From positions 62,001 through 126,000 of the forward strand of contig NZ_JOEA01000014.1 in NCBI RefSeq assembly GCF_000719115.1: a stretch of 64,000 nucleotides of DNA. Direction: 5' to 3'. Numbering within the stretch: position 1 is the first letter of the stretch; each line of letters begins with the position of its first letter. Shown piece after piece: positions 25,796 through 35,043 of this stretch. The DNA comes from Lentzea albidocapillata (lineage in GTDB: Bacteria; Actinomycetota; Actinomycetes; Mycobacteriales; Pseudonocardiaceae). Under the pieces are notes generated by a model. That model did not search any database and was not told the origin of the DNA. It saw only the letters and a program-made list of their open reading frames with translations. The position numbers and the translations under genes were made by a program.

Positions 25796-26815
25796 GTGCC
25801 GGTGCCTCCACGCTCTCGCGTCACGATCAAGGACGTCGCCGCTCAGGCCGGCGTCTCGGTAGCCACCGTGTCCAAAGTCCTCAACCAGCGGTACGGCGTC
25901 TCCGCGGAGACGTTCGCGCGGGTCACCGCCGTGATCAAGGACCTCGGGTACGAGGCGAGCCTCGTCGCGCAGAGCCTGCGCAACCACCGCACGAACGTCA
26001 TCGGGATCCTGGTCGCCGACATAGAGCCGTTCAGCACCGAACTGCTCAAGGGCGCCGCGGATGCCATCCGCGGCACGGGTTTCGAGCTGGTCGTGTACTC
26101 GGCGGGCGGCCGCACCGGCGACCCCCACGGCTGGGAACAGCGGTACCTCACGCGGCTGAGCGGCACCCTCGTCGACGGCGCCGTGCTGGTCACGCCGGCC
26201 GTCGACCTCGAAGGCCTGCCCGGCACACCCGTCGTCGCCGTCGACCCGCACACCGGGCGCGCGGCGCTGCCCACGGTCGACTCCGACAACCTGCACGGCG
26301 GACGGCTCGCGACCGAGCACCTGCTCGAACTCGGCCACCGCCGGATCGGGCTGCTCACCGGCCGCGAGGACCTGAAATCCGCGCAGCAGCGCGAAACCGG
26401 CTACCGGGGAGCCCTCGCCAGCGCGGGCGTCGCGGTGGACGAGACCCTGGTCCGGCGCGGCGACTACGACGCGGACGTGGCCGCCGCGTCCGCGCGGTAC
26501 CTGCTGAGCCGCCCCGACCGGCCGACCGCGATCTTCGCCGCCAACGACATCACCGCCATCGCGGCCATCGACGCCGCCCGTGAGCTCGGCCTGCGGGTGC
26601 CGGAGGACCTGTCGGTGGTCGGCTTCGACAACATCCCCGAGTCCGCGCTGTGCACACCGCCGCTCTCGACGGTGCAGCAGCCGATCCGCGAGATGGGCCA
26701 CCGCGCCGTCGAGCTGCTGGTGCGACTCATCAACGGCACCGAGCCCGGCGAAACCCACATCACCCTGGGCACCGAACTGGTCGTCCGGCAGTCGACCCGC
26801 CCACTGACCCCCTGA
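25796..26815 (+). CDS. bxlR: LacI-family repressor of the xylo-oligosaccharide locus (BxlR-like)
   Basis: A 339-residue regulator with HTH VTIKDVAAQAGVSVATVSKVLN and a full effector domain (IIGILVADI-type start, FAANDITAIAAIDA, VVGFDNIPES). Recognition positions are V, A and K, unlike the S/Y type of the other repressors here. The GTG at 25796 is the first start; the GTG at 25802 is equally possible, and neither has a strong ribosome site. It lies 7 bp from the GH3 beta-xylosidase and divergent from the transporter. It should repress both until a xylo-oligosaccharide or xylose binds (family knowledge). Confidence 0.85.
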   Translation: MPVPPRSRVTIKDVAAQAGVSVATVSKVLNQRYGVSAETFARVTAVIKDLGYEASLVAQSLRNHRTNVIGILVADIEPFSTELLKGAADAIRGTGFELVVYSAGGRTGDPHGWEQRYLTRLSGTLVDGAVLVTPAVDLEGLPGTPVVAVDPHTGRAALPTVDSDNLHGGRLATEHLLELGHRRIGLLTGREDLKSAQQRETGYRGALASAGVAVDETLVRRGDYDADVAAASARYLLSRPDRPTAIFAANDITAIAAIDAARELGLRVPEDLSVVGFDNIPESALCTPPLSTVQQPIREMGHRAVELLVRLINGTEPGETHITLGTELVVRQSTRPLTP

Positions 26816-26822
26816 GGTTGTC

Positions 26823-29120
26823 GTGACGACAGAAGCCACCACGCCGGACGAACTCTGGCGGAACCCGCATGCCCCCGTGGAAGACCGCGTGCGCGATCTC
26901 GTCGCGCGGATGACCCCGGAAGAGAAGATCGCGCAGCTGCAAGGGATCTGGGCCGGCATCGACGCCGCCGGCGAGATGGCCCCGCACCAGCACGAGTTCG
27001 CCGTGACACCGCAGGACTTCGACGAGCTGATTCGCCACGGCATCGGCCAGCTCACCCGCGTCTTCGGCACCCGGCCGATCGCGCCGGAGGTCGGCGCGCG
27101 CACGCTCGCGCGCACCCAGCGGCAGATCATCGAGGCGAGCCGCTTCGGGATTCCCGCCGTGGCGCACGAAGAGTGCCTGACCGGGCTGGCCGCGTGGCAG
27201 GCGACCGTGTACCCCTCACCGCTGTGCTGGGGTGCGACCTTCGAACCGGACCTGGTGCGGCGCATGGCCGCGCGGTTCGGCGACTCGATGCGCCGCCTCG
27301 GCGTGCGCCAGGGCCTGGCCCCCGTCCTCGACGTCGCGCGCGACCTGCGCTGGGGCCGGGTCGAGGAGACGATCGGCGAGGACCCGCACCTCGTGGGCAC
27401 CATCGGCGCCGCCTACGTCGCGGGCCTGGAGTCGGCCGGGATCGTGTCGACGCTGAAGCACTTCGCCGGGTACTCGGCCTCGCGTGCGGGACGCAACCTC
27501 GCGCCGGTGTCGATCGGGCCGCGCGAACTCGCGGACGTGATCCTGCCGCCGTTCGAGATGGCGCTGCGCGCCGGCGCCAGGTCGGTGATGAACTCCTACT
27601 CCGACAACGACGGTGTGCCCGTCGCCGCCGATCCGGCGATGCTCACCGAGCGGCTCCGCGACGAGTACGGCTTCACCGGCACCGTGGTCGCCGACTACTT
27701 CTCGGTGGCGTTCCTGCACAAGCTGCACGGTGTCGCCGCCGGACGCGAGGACGCGGCCGTACAGGCTCTGACCGCCGGAATCGACGTCGAACTGCCCACT
27801 GTGGACTGTTACGGCGAGCCGCTGCTCGAAGGCCTCCGTTTCGACCGGGTGGACACGGCGGTCGTCGACCGGGCGCTGTCGCGGGTGCTGGCGCAGAAGT
27901 TCGAACTGGGCCTGCTCGACCCCGGCTACTCCCCCGCGCCCGACGCGGACCTCGACCTGGACGACCCCGAGTCCCGCGCCCTCGCCCGCGAGGTGGCGGA
28001 ACGCTCGATCGTGTTGCTGCAGAACGACGGCGTACTGCCGTTGGCCGGCCGGCGACTGGCCGTCGTCGGCCCGCGCGCGGACGAGCCCGGCGCGATGATG
28101 GGCTGCTACTCGTTCCCGCTGCACGTAGGCGTGCACCACCCGGACGCCGAGATGGGCATCGAGGTCACCACCGTGCTGGAGGCGTTGCGCGCGGACCACG
28201 ACGTGGTGTTCGCGCGGGGATGTCCGGTGCTCGGCGGGACCGACGACGAGATCGCCGAAGCGGTCGAGGCCGCGCGGCAGGCGGAGATCTGCGTCGTGGT
28301 GCTGGGCGACCAGGCCGGCCTGTTCGGCAAGGGCACGTCCGGTGAGGGGTGCGACGTCGCGGACCTGAAGTTACCCGGCCGCCAAGAGGAACTGCTGGAG
28401 GCGGTGCTCGGCACCGGCACGCCGGTGGTGCTCGTGCTGCTGTCGGGCCGGCCCTACGACCTGTCCCGGCAGGCCGACCGGCTCGCCGCCGTCGTGTGCG
28501 GCTTCTACCCCGGCCAGGAGGGCGCGGCGGCGATCGCGGATGTCCTCAGTGGACGCGTCAATCCGTCCGGCAGGCTCCCGGTCAGCTTCCCCGGCGCCGG
28601 CTCCACCCAGCCGTCCACCTACCTCAGCGCCCCGCTCGGCACCCGCAGCGAGGTCAGCACGGTCGACCCGACCCCGTTGTTCCCGTTCGGCCACGGCCTG
28701 TCCTACGTGCCCGTCACGTGGGTGACGGCGGGGTGCGAGGAACGCGAGTGGCCGACCGACGGAACCTGCGCGGTGCACGTCGTCCTGCGCAACGACACGG
28801 ACGTCGCGACCGCCGAGGTCGTCCAGATCTACCTGCACGACCCGGTGGCGGAGGTCGCCCGGCCCGTCCGGCAGCTGATCGGCGCGGTGAAGGTGGACCT
28901 CGCTCCCGGCGAGACCCGCACGGTCACCGCACGGCTGCACGCGGACCTCACCTCCTACACCGGCCGGGCGGGTAACCGCCAGGTCGACCCCGGCGACGTC
29001 GAGCTGCACGTCGGCACGTCGAGCGCGAACATCCACACCTCGTTGAAGCTCGCGCTGACCGGGCCCGCGCGGCAGGTCGGGTTCGACCGCGTCCTGACAC
29101 CCGAGTTCGACACACCCTGA
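26823..29120 (+). CDS. bxlA: Cytosolic GH3 beta-xylosidase (BxlA-like)
   Basis: A 765-residue exo-acting GH3 enzyme with no signal peptide. The barrel domain (about 20-330) has TLKHFAGYSASRAGRN at 210-225 and nucleophile D291 (GTVVADYFS). The alpha/beta-sandwich domain (about 370-620) and Fn3-like domain (about 650-750) are in the normal order and without inserts. It starts with GTG 7 bp after bxlR, downstream of a weak GAGG site, so it is the second gene of that unit. Gene context strongly suggests hydrolysis of imported xylobiose and xylotriose; beta-glucosidase side activity is possible. Confidence 0.9.
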   Translation: MTTEATTPDELWRNPHAPVEDRVRDLVARMTPEEKIAQLQGIWAGIDAAGEMAPHQHEFAVTPQDFDELIRHGIGQLTRVFGTRPIAPEVGARTLARTQRQIIEASRFGIPAVAHEECLTGLAAWQATVYPSPLCWGATFEPDLVRRMAARFGDSMRRLGVRQGLAPVLDVARDLRWGRVEETIGEDPHLVGTIGAAYVAGLESAGIVSTLKHFAGYSASRAGRNLAPVSIGPRELADVILPPFEMALRAGARSVMNSYSDNDGVPVAADPAMLTERLRDEYGFTGTVVADYFSVAFLHKLHGVAAGREDAAVQALTAGIDVELPTVDCYGEPLLEGLRFDRVDTAVVDRALSRVLAQKFELGLLDPGYSPAPDADLDLDDPESRALAREVAERSIVLLQNDGVLPLAGRRLAVVGPRADEPGAMMGCYSFPLHVGVHHPDAEMGIEVTTVLEALRADHDVVFARGCPVLGGTDDEIAEAVEAARQAEICVVVLGDQAGLFGKGTSGEGCDVADLKLPGRQEELLEAVLGTGTPVVLVLLSGRPYDLSRQADRLAAVVCGFYPGQEGAAAIADVLSGRVNPSGRLPVSFPGAGSTQPSTYLSAPLGTRSEVSTVDPTPLFPFGHGLSYVPVTWVTAGCEEREWPTDGTCAVHVVLRNDTDVATAEVVQIYLHDPVAEVARPVRQLIGAVKVDLAPGETRTVTARLHADLTSYTGRAGNRQVDPGDVELHVGTSSANIHTSLKLALTGPARQVGFDRVLTPEFDTP

Positions 29121-29190
29121 CCTCCGACGGCCGCCTCCGCCGCCCGGTAACATCCATTGCGGACGGACCGGGCGGGTGGAGGGACTTGCG

Positions 29191-30186
29191 GTGCTGGAGA
29201 TCAGCGGACTGACGTGGGCGACGACGATCGGGGTGATCGTCGCGCTGCTGGCGGTCGACCTTGTGCTCGCGGCGTGGCGGCCGCACCGGATCGGCTTCCG
29301 CGAAGCCAGTCTGTGGTCGGTGTTCTACATCCTCGTGGCCATCGGCTTCGGCGTGTGGTTCGCGAGCGCGCACGGCGGCGGGTTCGGAGCGGAGTACTTC
29401 GCCGGCTACATCGTCGAGAAGAGCCTGTCGGTCGACAACCTCTTCGTCTTCGTGATCATCATGACCACGTTCCTCGTGCCCGAGGAGCACCAGCACAAGG
29501 TGCTGACGTTCGGCATCGTGCTCGCGCTGATCATGCGGGGCATCTTCATCGCGGTCGGCGCGACGCTGCTGTCGTTGTTCTCGTTCATGTTCCTGCTGTT
29601 CGGCCTGCTGCTGATCTTCACCGCGGTGCAGCTGTTCCGGCACCGTGACGAGGATCCCGACGTCGAGAACAACGTCGTGGTGAAGACCGCACGCAAGCTC
29701 CTGCCCGTCACGGACGACTACGTCGGCGGCAAGATCTTCACCCGCGTCGACGGCAAGCGGATGGCCACTCCCCTGTTCGTCGTGCTGGTCGCGATCGGCG
29801 GCGTCGACCTGCTCTTCGCGCTCGACTCGATCCCCGCGGTGTTCGGCGTGACCGAGGAGCCCTACATCGTCTTCACCGCCAACGCCTTCGCGTTGCTCGG
29901 CCTGCGCGCGTTGTTCTTCCTCGTCAAGGGCCTGCTCGACCGGCTCGTCTACCTGTCGGCCGGGCTGGCGATCATCCTCGCGTTCATCGGCGTCAAGCTG
30001 ATCCTGCACTGGGCGCACGTGGACATCTCCGCGAGCGTGCCCGAGATCCCGACGCCGGTGAGCCTCGGCGTGATCATCACGATCCTGGTCGTCGTCACGG
30101 TCGCCAGCCTGATCAAGACGCGCAACGACCCGTCGGCCAAGGCGCACCCCGGTTCGCTGCGCGGCCACCGCGACGAAGATAAGTAA
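29191..30186 (+). CDS. TerC-family integral membrane protein
   Basis: A 331-residue protein with about nine membrane segments. The TerC core is clear: YIVEKSLSVDNLFVFV near 70-85 and GVDLLFALDSIPAVFGVT near 200-217, whose acidic residues lie inside the membrane. TerC/Alx proteins are linked to metal homeostasis, chiefly manganese efflux; an older link is tellurite resistance. The GTG at 29191 has GGAGGG seven bases upstream, so the frame opening at 29176 is too long by five codons. It stands alone between sugar loci and has no evident tie to them. Confidence 0.88.
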   Translation: MLEISGLTWATTIGVIVALLAVDLVLAAWRPHRIGFREASLWSVFYILVAIGFGVWFASAHGGGFGAEYFAGYIVEKSLSVDNLFVFVIIMTTFLVPEEHQHKVLTFGIVLALIMRGIFIAVGATLLSLFSFMFLLFGLLLIFTAVQLFRHRDEDPDVENNVVVKTARKLLPVTDDYVGGKIFTRVDGKRMATPLFVVLVAIGGVDLLFALDSIPAVFGVTEEPYIVFTANAFALLGLRALFFLVKGLLDRLVYLSAGLAIILAFIGVKLILHWAHVDISASVPEIPTPVSLGVIITILVVVTVASLIKTRNDPSAKAHPGSLRGHRDEDK

Positions 30187-30400
30187 CACTTGACTATTCA
30201 GTAACATCCGGCCGTGGTCGGCCTGGTGACGGAACGGGGCACGACGGCGATCACGGTGTCCGAGGTCGCCGAGTCGTCTACCAGCCACTTCGGAGACCCG
30301 GACTCGCTGCTGCTGGTGGTGGGACTCGACCTCGCCTCTCCGACCAGACGCCGCCCGTGGACGCACGGGCCGAGACTCTCTCCCTACTCCTGGAGCCTCG
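30187..30400. other. Intergenic stretch with no supported gene
   Basis: This gap follows the TerC gene; together with the small hypothetical gene it separates TerC from the kinase. A TTGACT element occurs near 30193, but no convincing -10 box follows. An open frame from 30214 continues antisense through the kinase gene and has no ribosome site, so I do not call it. Confidence 0.4.
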
Positions 30401-30670
30401 ATGATCAGCCGTCTTCTCCGGCGCGGGCTCAAGCTCTCGCCGCCGCTGGCCCGCGACATCGGGGTGCGGCGGGACCTGCTCGTGCCCATGCCCACGGCGT
30501 CGACCTACGTGTTCGTCCGGCTGTGCGATGTCGACCCGGAGGGATGTTCGTGGAACGTCTGCGACGGACCGGTGAATCTTACGTCGGCGGAGGAAGCGCG
30601 GTGCGCCGCAGTCCGGTTGTGGCCGACGGCGTACCGCTTCCAGCGCGGGCACCCCATCCCCGTGCGCTGA
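30401..30670 (+). CDS. Small hypothetical protein, 89 residues
   Basis: The ATG at 30401 is preceded by GGAG at a suitable distance (GGAGCCTCG). The product is basic at the N-terminus (ISRLLRRGLKLSP) and has four Cys in its second half, three of them close together (CDVDPEGCSWNVCDG), but no signal peptide or known domain that I recognise. It converges with the kinase gene 7 bp away, and its stop lies inside a 15-bp inverted repeat. It could be a genuine small gene or a chance frame in high-GC DNA. Confidence 0.35.
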   Translation: MISRLLRRGLKLSPPLARDIGVRRDLLVPMPTASTYVFVRLCDVDPEGCSWNVCDGPVNLTSAEEARCAAVRLWPTAYRFQRGHPIPVR

Positions 30671-30681
30671 CGGACCGTCAG
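30667..30681. terminator. Short inverted repeat between convergent genes
   Basis: CTGACGG and CCGTCAG form a perfect seven-base stem around one A, exactly at the convergent ends of the small gene and the kinase. The loop is too short for a classical hairpin, so a terminator role is tentative. Confidence 0.3.
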
Positions 30682-31796
30682 TCTCCGTCCTTCTTGTCCT
30701 TGCCCTTGCCTTTGCCTTTGCCGCTGTTGCCCGCTCCGGCCGGCGTGTCCCTGTCCACGACCTGGACCGGTGGTGGCGTCACGACCGGAGCGGTCGGCTG
30801 CACCACGACGGGCGTGGGAGCGAAGTCGGCGGTGCGCGCGGGATTGGACGCCGGCGCGTTCGTGGCCGGCGGCTCGGAACCCGTCGAGGTGACGCCGTTC
30901 CACGCGCTGATCCCCGTGCCGATGGCCGAGATCAGCGCCACGGCCGACGCGGCCGCGAGCAGTCCTCGTGAGCGGGGCGGCCGGGCCACGACGGCAGTCG
31001 GCGGGTCCGCCACCGGAGAGCGCAGGGCCTCGGCGCACTCGCGCGCCGTCGGCCGGCGGGCCACGCTCAGGGCCGTCATCCTGGACAGCAGCCGCACGAG
31101 GTCGAACGGGAGGTGGTCCGGCACCACCGGCGGCCGATGCAGACGGGCGACGGCGGATTCGACCCCCGTGCCCTCGTACTCGCGGTGCCCGGTCAGGCAC
31201 TCCAGCAGCACCAGCCCCAGCGCGTACACGTCGGCCGCGGCCGTGACCTCCTGACCCCGCACCTGTTCCGGCGCGAGGTAGGCGGCCGTGCCGACGACCT
31301 GGCCGGTCCTGGTGAGACCGGCCCCGCCCGCCATGCTCACCAGACCGAAGTCGGCGAGGCGGGGGATCTCGTCGTCGTCGAGCAGCACGTTGGAGGGCTT
31401 GATGTCGCGGTGGATGAAACCGCGGGCGTGCACGTGGGCCAGTGCGTCGGCCAGGGCCGCCCCCAGCCGGCGCATGTCCTCGACGGCCATCGGCCCGTCC
31501 TCGACGCGTTCGCGCAGCGTCCGGCCCTCGATCAACTCCAGCACCACGTACGGCGTCTCGCCGCCGGGATCCGCGTCGTAGACCGTGACCAGGCCGGGAT
31601 GGGACAGTCCCGCGAGCGCGCAGATCTCGTTGTCGATCCGGCGTGCGTCGGAGAGATCCTCGCCCGGCCGGAACAGCTTGACCGCGACGTCACGCGCCAG
31701 CAGCACGTCCCTGGCCCGGCGCACCTGCGCGACCCCGCCGGTGCCGAGCACCTCGCCCAGCCGGTACCGGTCGGCCAGGAGACTCGTGTTCGACAT
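30678..31796 (-). CDS. Membrane-anchored Ser/Thr protein kinase (PknB-like) with Lys-rich C-terminus
   Basis: A 372-residue eukaryotic-type kinase. The catalytic domain (about 10-265) has the Gly-rich loop LGTGGVAQV, invariant K40 (VAVK), HRDIKPSN with catalytic D131, D149 of DFG and the APEQVRG activation-loop end, so it looks active. One transmembrane helix follows at about 275-300, then a short external part rich in Pro, Thr and Val that ends in alternating Gly-Lys (GKGKGKGKDKK). No PASTA repeats are present, so the external ligand is unknown. The ATG at 31796 is preferred over the frame start at 31841 because it places the kinase fold at the normal N-terminal distance and has GGAAAGG upstream. 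Confidence 0.88.
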   Translation of the reverse strand: MSNTSLLADRYRLGEVLGTGGVAQVRRARDVLLARDVAVKLFRPGEDLSDARRIDNEICALAGLSHPGLVTVYDADPGGETPYVVLELIEGRTLRERVEDGPMAVEDMRRLGAALADALAHVHARGFIHRDIKPSNVLLDDDEIPRLADFGLVSMAGGAGLTRTGQVVGTAAYLAPEQVRGQEVTAAADVYALGLVLLECLTGHREYEGTGVESAVARLHRPPVVPDHLPFDLVRLLSRMTALSVARRPTARECAEALRSPVADPPTAVVARPPRSRGLLAAASAVALISAIGTGISAWNGVTSTGSEPPATNAPASNPARTADFAPTPVVVQPTAPVVTPPPVQVVDRDTPAGAGNSGKGKGKGKDKKDGD

Positions 31797-31992
31797 GGGC
31801 ACGGCCTTTCCGTTCGGGCGGTACCGCACTGGGGTGCCCACCCGAGCGGTGATCCAACCGTGCCGCAGGTCGGGCGTGCCGGCACACGCGGAATCGCGCG
31901 ACGATCAATGGCCCCTCGCACCACTGAACACCTCGTGGCTAATGTCGGCGTGCGGCCGCATTCCGCTCTTCCACAAGAACGAGGTGAAAATC

Positions 31993-32403
31993 GTGCGTGC
32001 AGTTTCGGCGTTCGTGCTGACCGCGGCCGCATTACTGGCCACCGCATTGCCGGCGTCGGCGGGGACGGTGGAGGCCGCGGTGGCCCTTCAGTCCCAGGCC
32101 AGGCTGGAGGCGCGAGGCGCCGCGGTCGTCGTGCCGGTGCGGGTGATGTGCCAGAACGGTGCCACCGGGTCGTTGTGGGTGCAGGTCACGCAGAACGTGC
32201 GCGGTGAGCTCGCGACCGGCGACAAATACACGGCGAACGTTCCGTGCACCGGCGATCACCACAAGGTCGACGTGACCGTGGTGGCCCGCACGAAAGCGTT
32301 CCGGCCGGGCATCGCATTCACTTCCGCCTCGCTGAACGTCTACCTTCCGCCGGACAGTTCCGGCACTGTCGAAAGTGACAGGGAAATGATGCTCGTCCGA
32401 TAG
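31993..32403 (+). CDS. Small secreted protein of unknown function, 136 residues
   Basis: The GTG at 31993 has GAGG eight bases upstream and opens a clear Sec signal peptide (AFVLTAAALLATALPASA). The mature part, about 110 residues, is rich in Val, Thr and alternating hydrophobic residues with two Cys (VMCQNG and VPCTGD), which suggests a small disulfide-bonded beta-sandwich. I do not recognise the family. Its stop abuts the stop of the convergent LacI gene with no gap. An alternative GTG at 31984 would add three residues. Confidence 0.7.
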   Translation: MRAVSAFVLTAAALLATALPASAGTVEAAVALQSQARLEARGAAVVVPVRVMCQNGATGSLWVQVTQNVRGELATGDKYTANVPCTGDHHKVDVTVVARTKAFRPGIAFTSASLNVYLPPDSSGTVESDREMMLVR

Positions 32404-33417
32404 TTACGCTCGCCGCTTCACGGCGGTGGAGGCTCGGACCACGAGCTCCGGCTGGAACTTCACGTGCCGGTGCTCGTGGTCCGGCTCGTTCTCCGTCAGC
32501 AGCAACTGGGCGGCGGTGCGGCCCAGCTGCTCGCGCGGCTGGCGCACCGACGTCAGCGGAACGGCGGCGGCCGCGGCGAACTCGATGTCGTCGTAACCCA
32601 CGACTGCGAGGTCGTCCGGTACGCGCAGGCCCTGCTGCGTCATCGACTGCAGCAGGCCGAGCGCGAGCAGATCGTTGGCGCAGAACGCCGCCGTGGGGCG
32701 GCGGGAGGCGGGCAGGCCCACCAGCCGCTCCCCCGCGCCCCTGCCTTCCGCCACCTGCAAGCTCCTGGTTTCGAGGAACGTGAGCGAATCCGCAGGCAGC
32801 CCCGCGTTTGTTAACGCTCGCAACGCGCCTTGGCGCCGGTCGCGCACCTGCTGGATGGACAGCGGTCCACCGACCATCGCGATGCGGGTGTGGCCGTTCT
32901 CGATGAGGTGGGTGACCGCGAGTTCGCCGCCGAGCACGTCGTCCACGGCAACCGAACAGCGCGTTCCGTCCGCCGCCTCGCGGTCGACCAGCACGACGGG
33001 CGTGCCGCGCTCGGCGATCTGCGCGCTCTCCGCGTCGACCGGGGTGATCAGGATGCCCTCGACGCGTTGTTCGTGCAACAGCTCCAGGTACTCGCGTTCC
33101 CGGCCGACGTCGGAGGCGCTGTTGCACAGGAACAACGCGAGGCCTGCTTCCCGTGCCGCGTCCTCGACGCCGCGTGCCACGTCCGTGAAGAACGGGTTCG
33201 CCGCGTCCAGCACGACGTAGGCGATCACCCGGCTGCTGCCCGCGCGCAGCTGGCGCGCGGACTCGTTGCGCACGAAACCGAGTTCCTCGATGGCGGCCAG
33301 CACCCGCTGGCGCGTGGCGGGAGCGACGACGTCGGGCCGGTTCAGCACGTTCGAAACGGTCGCGTTGGACACGCCGGCGTGCTGCGCGACGTCGCGGATG
33401 CCCACTGACGGCCTCAC
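32404..33417 (-). CDS. rhaR: LacI-family repressor of the L-rhamnose regulon
   Basis: A 337-residue regulator with HTH VGIRDVAQHAGVSNATVSNVLN and a complete effector domain (VVLDAANPFFTDVARGVED, FCANDLLALGLLQ, VVGYDDIEFA). Recognition residues are N, A and N. It is divergent from the rhamnose transport and catabolic operon, with two GAAACGT-type sites in the gap (33431-33446 and 33510-33524), so it probably represses both directions and responds to L-rhamnose or a derivative. The same core occurs before the GH78 rhamnosidase at 47406. The symbol reflects role; it is not related to the AraC-type RhaR of E. coli. Confidence 0.82.
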   Translation of the reverse strand: MRPSVGIRDVAQHAGVSNATVSNVLNRPDVVAPATRQRVLAAIEELGFVRNESARQLRAGSSRVIAYVVLDAANPFFTDVARGVEDAAREAGLALFLCNSASDVGREREYLELLHEQRVEGILITPVDAESAQIAERGTPVVLVDREAADGTRCSVAVDDVLGGELAVTHLIENGHTRIAMVGGPLSIQQVRDRRQGALRALTNAGLPADSLTFLETRSLQVAEGRGAGERLVGLPASRRPTAAFCANDLLALGLLQSMTQQGLRVPDDLAVVGYDDIEFAAAAAVPLTSVRQPREQLGRTAAQLLLTENEPDHEHRHVKFQPELVVRASTAVKRRA

Positions 33418-33430
33418 CGGCGGCTCCTTT

Positions 33431-33446
33431 GTTGAAACGTGACAAC
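33431..33446. promoter_or_regulatory. Candidate rhamnose-regulon operator near rhaR (GTTGAAACGTGACAAC)
   Basis: The outer GTTG and CAAC are exact inverted copies around GAAACGTGA. It lies 14-29 bp upstream of the LacI start and shares the TGAAACGT core with the GH78 site at 47406-47417, suggesting autoregulation. Confidence 0.55.
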
Positions 33447-33509
33447 GAATCGTACCCCGGAACTCTTGACACAGTGGCGTAACACACCCAGAGTGCTCGT
33501 AACTCAGGC

Positions 33510-33524
33510 TTTAAAACGTTTCAA
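33510..33524. promoter_or_regulatory. Candidate rhamnose-regulon operator ahead of rhaT (TTTAAAACGTTTCAA)
   Basis: An inverted repeat centred on AACGTT, 17-31 bp upstream of the rhaT GTG. It shares AAACGTTTCAA with the site in front of the GH78 rhamnosidase, which is the basis for proposing one regulon. Confidence 0.65.
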
Positions 33525-33540
33525 CATCGAGGAGACGGAC

Positions 33541-35043
33541 GTGGACCGACCTCCCGTGGTGGCACTGGACGAGGTGAGCAAGTCCTTCGGCGCCGTCCGC
33601 GCGTTGTCCGGGGTGTCGCTGCGACTGCTGCCCGGCGAGGCCCACGCGTTGCTCGGGGAGAACGGCGCCGGCAAGTCGACGCTGATCAAGACACTCGCCG
33701 GGGTCCACCGCCCGGACGCGGGCCAGGTGCTGGTCGACGGCTCCGCGCGGCGGTTCTCCGGGCCGGCCGACGCACTGGCGGCGGGCATCGCGATCATCTA
33801 CCAGGAGCCCACGCTGTTCGGCGACCTGTCGGTGGCCGAGAACGTGTTCATGGGACGTCAGCCGCTCGGGTTCGGCCGTCGCATCGACGTCGCCGAGATG
33901 CACGCCCGCACGTCGGAGTTGTTCTCCCGCCTGGGAGTCAAGCTCGATCCGGCACGTCCGGCGCGCGGACTGTCCATTGCGGACCAGCAGCTCGTCGAGA
34001 TCGCCAAGGCGTTGTCGTTCGACGCCCGCGTGATCGTCATGGACGAACCCACCGCCGCCCTGTCCGCACACGAGGTGCAGCGGCTTTTCGGTGTGGTGCA
34101 GGCGTTGCGCGCGCAGGACGCAGCTGTTCTGTTCGTCTCGCACCGGCTCGGCGAGGTGTTCGAGCTGTGCCAGCGCGCCACGGTGCTGCGCGACGGCGAG
34201 TTCGTGTGGTCCGGCGAACTCACCGACGAGACACCGGACTCCTTGGTGCGCCGGATGGTCGGCCGTGAGCTGTCGGCACTCTTCCCCAAGCAGGACACGA
34301 CAGCGGGTGACGTGCTGCTCTCGGTGCAACGGCTGACCCGCGAGGGCGTGTTCACCGACGTGTCGTTCGACGTCCGCGCGGGCGAGATCGTCGCCCTGTC
34401 AGGGCTGGTCGGCGCCGGACGCAGCGAGGTGGCACGGGCGATCTTCGGCATCGACCGTCCCGACGCCGGTTCCGTGCACGTGGACGGCAGGCGGCTGAAG
34501 TACGGCTCGCCCACCGCCGCGATGGCCGCGGGCATCGGGTTCGTGCCCGAAGACCGCCGCCAGCAGGGACTTGTGATGGACGCGTCCATCGAACGCAACA
34601 CCGCGCTCGCCTCGCTGGGCCGGCTCTCGACGTTCGGGTTGCTGCGCCGTCGTAGTGAACGTGCACTCGCCCAGGACTGGGCGGTGAAGCTGCGGCTGAA
34701 GTTCTCGAAGCTGAGCGACCCCGTCGGCGTGCTGTCCGGCGGCAACCAGCAGAAGGTCGTGCTGGCGAAGTGGCTGGCGCGCAACCCGTCCGTGCTGATC
34801 GTCGACGAACCGACGCGCGGCATCGACGTCGGCACGAAGGCCGAGGTGCACCGGCTGCTGTCCGAACTGGCCGGACAGGGCGTGGCGGTGCTGATGATCT
34901 CGTCGGAACTGCCGGAGGTGCTCGGCATGGCCGACCGCGTGCTGGTGATGCACGAGGGCCGGCTCGTCGAGGAGCTGTCACGGGCCGAGGCGACGGAGGA
35001 ACGGGTGGCGATGGCGGCCGCGGGACAGGCGGTGGCGCCATGA
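33541..35043 (+). CDS. rhaT: Rhamnose ABC transporter ATP-binding protein
   Basis: A 500-residue protein with two fused ABC ATPase domains, as in RbsA/XylG/RhaT. The first domain has Walker [10 protein letters not shown] near 43 and [11 protein letters not shown] near 165. The second has the degenerate Walker [20 protein letters not shown] and [11 protein letters not shown]. The GTG at 33541 is preferred because GAGGAG lies six bases ahead and the frame upstream covers the operator. It energises uptake of L-rhamnose with the two permeases and binding protein that follow, which overlap by a few bases each. Confidence 0.9.
   Translation: MDRPPVVALDEVSKSFGAVRALSGVSLRLLPGEAHALLGENGAGKSTLIKTLAGVHRPDAGQVLVDGSARRFSGPADALAAGIAIIYQEPTLFGDLSVAENVFMGRQPLGFGRRIDVAEMHARTSELFSRLGVKLDPARPARGLSIADQQLVEIAKALSFDARVIVMDEPTAALSAHEVQRLFGVVQALRAQDAAVLFVSHRLGEVFELCQRATVLRDGEFVWSGELTDETPDSLVRRMVGRELSALFPKQDTTAGDVLLSVQRLTREGVFTDVSFDVRAGEIVALSGLVGAGRSEVARAIFGIDRPDAGSVHVDGRRLKYGSPTAAMAAGIGFVPEDRRQQGLVMDASIERNTALASLGRLSTFGLLRRRSERALAQDWAVKLRLKFSKLSDPVGVLSGGNQQKVVLAKWLARNPSVLIVDEPTRGIDVGTKAEVHRLLSELAGQGVAVLMISSELPEVLGMADRVLVMHEGRLVEELSRAEATEERVAMAAAGQAVAP

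Noticed and set aside
30214..31254. A 346-codon frame starting after the TerC gene
   Set aside because: No ribosome site; most of it runs antisense through the kinase gene, and its composition is low-complexity.
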